A stretch of DNA of 5,521 nt, taken from NCBI GenBank assembly GCA_937891875.1, contig CALATR010000538.1, positions 1 through 5,521 of the forward strand, read 5' to 3'. This DNA comes from an uncultured Pseudomonadota bacterium (GTDB lineage: Bacteria; Myxococcota_A; UBA796; GCA-2862545). The first letter of the stretch is position 1. Each line of letters opens with the position of its first letter. The translations under genes were made by a program, and so were the position numbers. The notes beneath the pieces were generated by a model, which saw only the letters and a list, made by a program, of their open reading frames with translations, was not told the origin of the DNA and searched no databases. Of this stretch, positions 5,153 through 5,521 are shown piece by piece.

Positions 5153-5521
5153 TCACTCCATCAGCTTCTTCCTGACCCCGCGCTCGGTCACACTGAAGGG
5201 AAGGAGCTTGGCCAGCTTTCGCTCGACAGCCCCCGGGCCCATCGGGTGGCGCAGCCGGGTGCGCGGCCCCTCGAGCAGGGTCATGATCCGAGTGATGACC
5301 TCGTCGGGCTCGCGCATGGACTGCTGGACCATCGCCATCAGCCGTTCCTCGACCCGGGCGGAGATCTCCCCGTAGGGGCCACCGTCGGCGTCGGTATCGG
5401 CCAGCGTCCGGTTCCGTCCCCAGATGTCGGTGCGGTACGGCCCGGGCTCGACCAGGTACACGTCGATGTCGAAGGGCCGCAGCTCGTGGCGCCAGGACTC
5501 GGACATGCCCTCCAGGGCGAA
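5153..5521 (-). CDS. Short-chain dehydrogenase/reductase, C-terminal part, 5'-truncated by window edge
   Basis: The minus-strand frame is open to the right edge, so 122 residues of the C-terminus are visible and the gene begins outside the window. The visible start, FALEGMSESWRHELRPF, is what follows the catalytic YxxxK of classical SDR enzymes, and DIDVYLVEPGPYRTDIW is the following strand with the PG motif and cofactor-contacting Thr. The internal ATG at 5504-5506 is therefore not the real start. The Rossmann-fold Gly motif and the catalytic Ser/Tyr/Lys lie outside. The tail after about residue 32 is long and charged, suggesting a member with an extended C-terminus. NAD(P)-dependent oxidoreduction is expected; the substrate is unknown. 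Confidence 0.88.
   Translation of the reverse strand, partial: FALEGMSESWRHELRPFDIDVYLVEPGPYRTDIWGRNRTLADTDADGGPYGEISARVEERLMAMVQQSMREPDEVITRIMTLLEGPRTRLRHPMGPGAVERKLAKLLPFSVTERGVRKKLME

Overview
The window is a GC-rich (by eye near 70%), tightly packed bacterial chromosomal segment with strong G/C preference at third codon positions. The mix of genes points to a Myxococcota-like (former deltaproteobacterial) genome: a lipoprotein with a Thr/Asp/Gly-rich linker after the lipid-anchor cysteine, an acyl-CoA-type front-end desaturase, a Lys-rich multi-HTH protein and a stand-alone ChaC enzyme. This placement is inference; there is no rRNA or marker gene to settle it.

Layout. 1-661 (+) is the C-terminal part of a membrane fatty-acid desaturase, cut by the left edge. 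652-789 (-) holds a candidate small single-span membrane protein that overlaps the desaturase stop. 750-777 is a strong hairpin. 800-874 (-) is a complete tRNA-Thr(CGT) with encoded CCA and a plausible promoter at 884-911. 978-1853 (-) encodes a 291-residue basic protein with three related HTH-like repeats, Lys/Arg-rich linkers and a small C-terminal domain. 1854-2062 is the only AT-rich non-coding stretch; it holds the divergent control region for this gene and the lipoprotein, including inverted and direct repeats.

2063-2797 (+) is a secreted lipoprotein of unknown function. 2858-3397 (+) is a ChaC-type gamma-glutamylcyclotransferase. 3378-4277 (-) is an alpha/beta hydrolase with an intact Ser-Asp-His triad, overlapping the ChaC gene tail to tail by 20 bp. 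4328-5152 (+) is a metallo-beta-lactamase-fold hydrolase, divergent from the alpha/beta hydrolase across 50 bp. 5153-5521 (-) is the C-terminal part of a short-chain dehydrogenase, cut by the right edge, whose stop codon directly abuts that of the metallo-hydrolase.

The genes do not form one obvious pathway. Most look like ordinary metabolic or housekeeping genes (lipid desaturation, glutathione turnover, esters or lactones, redox) placed in convergent and divergent pairs rather than operons. No mobile element, CRISPR array or defence module is visible. The least explained items are the triple-HTH basic protein with its repeat-bearing upstream region, and the small membrane protein candidate next to the tRNA.
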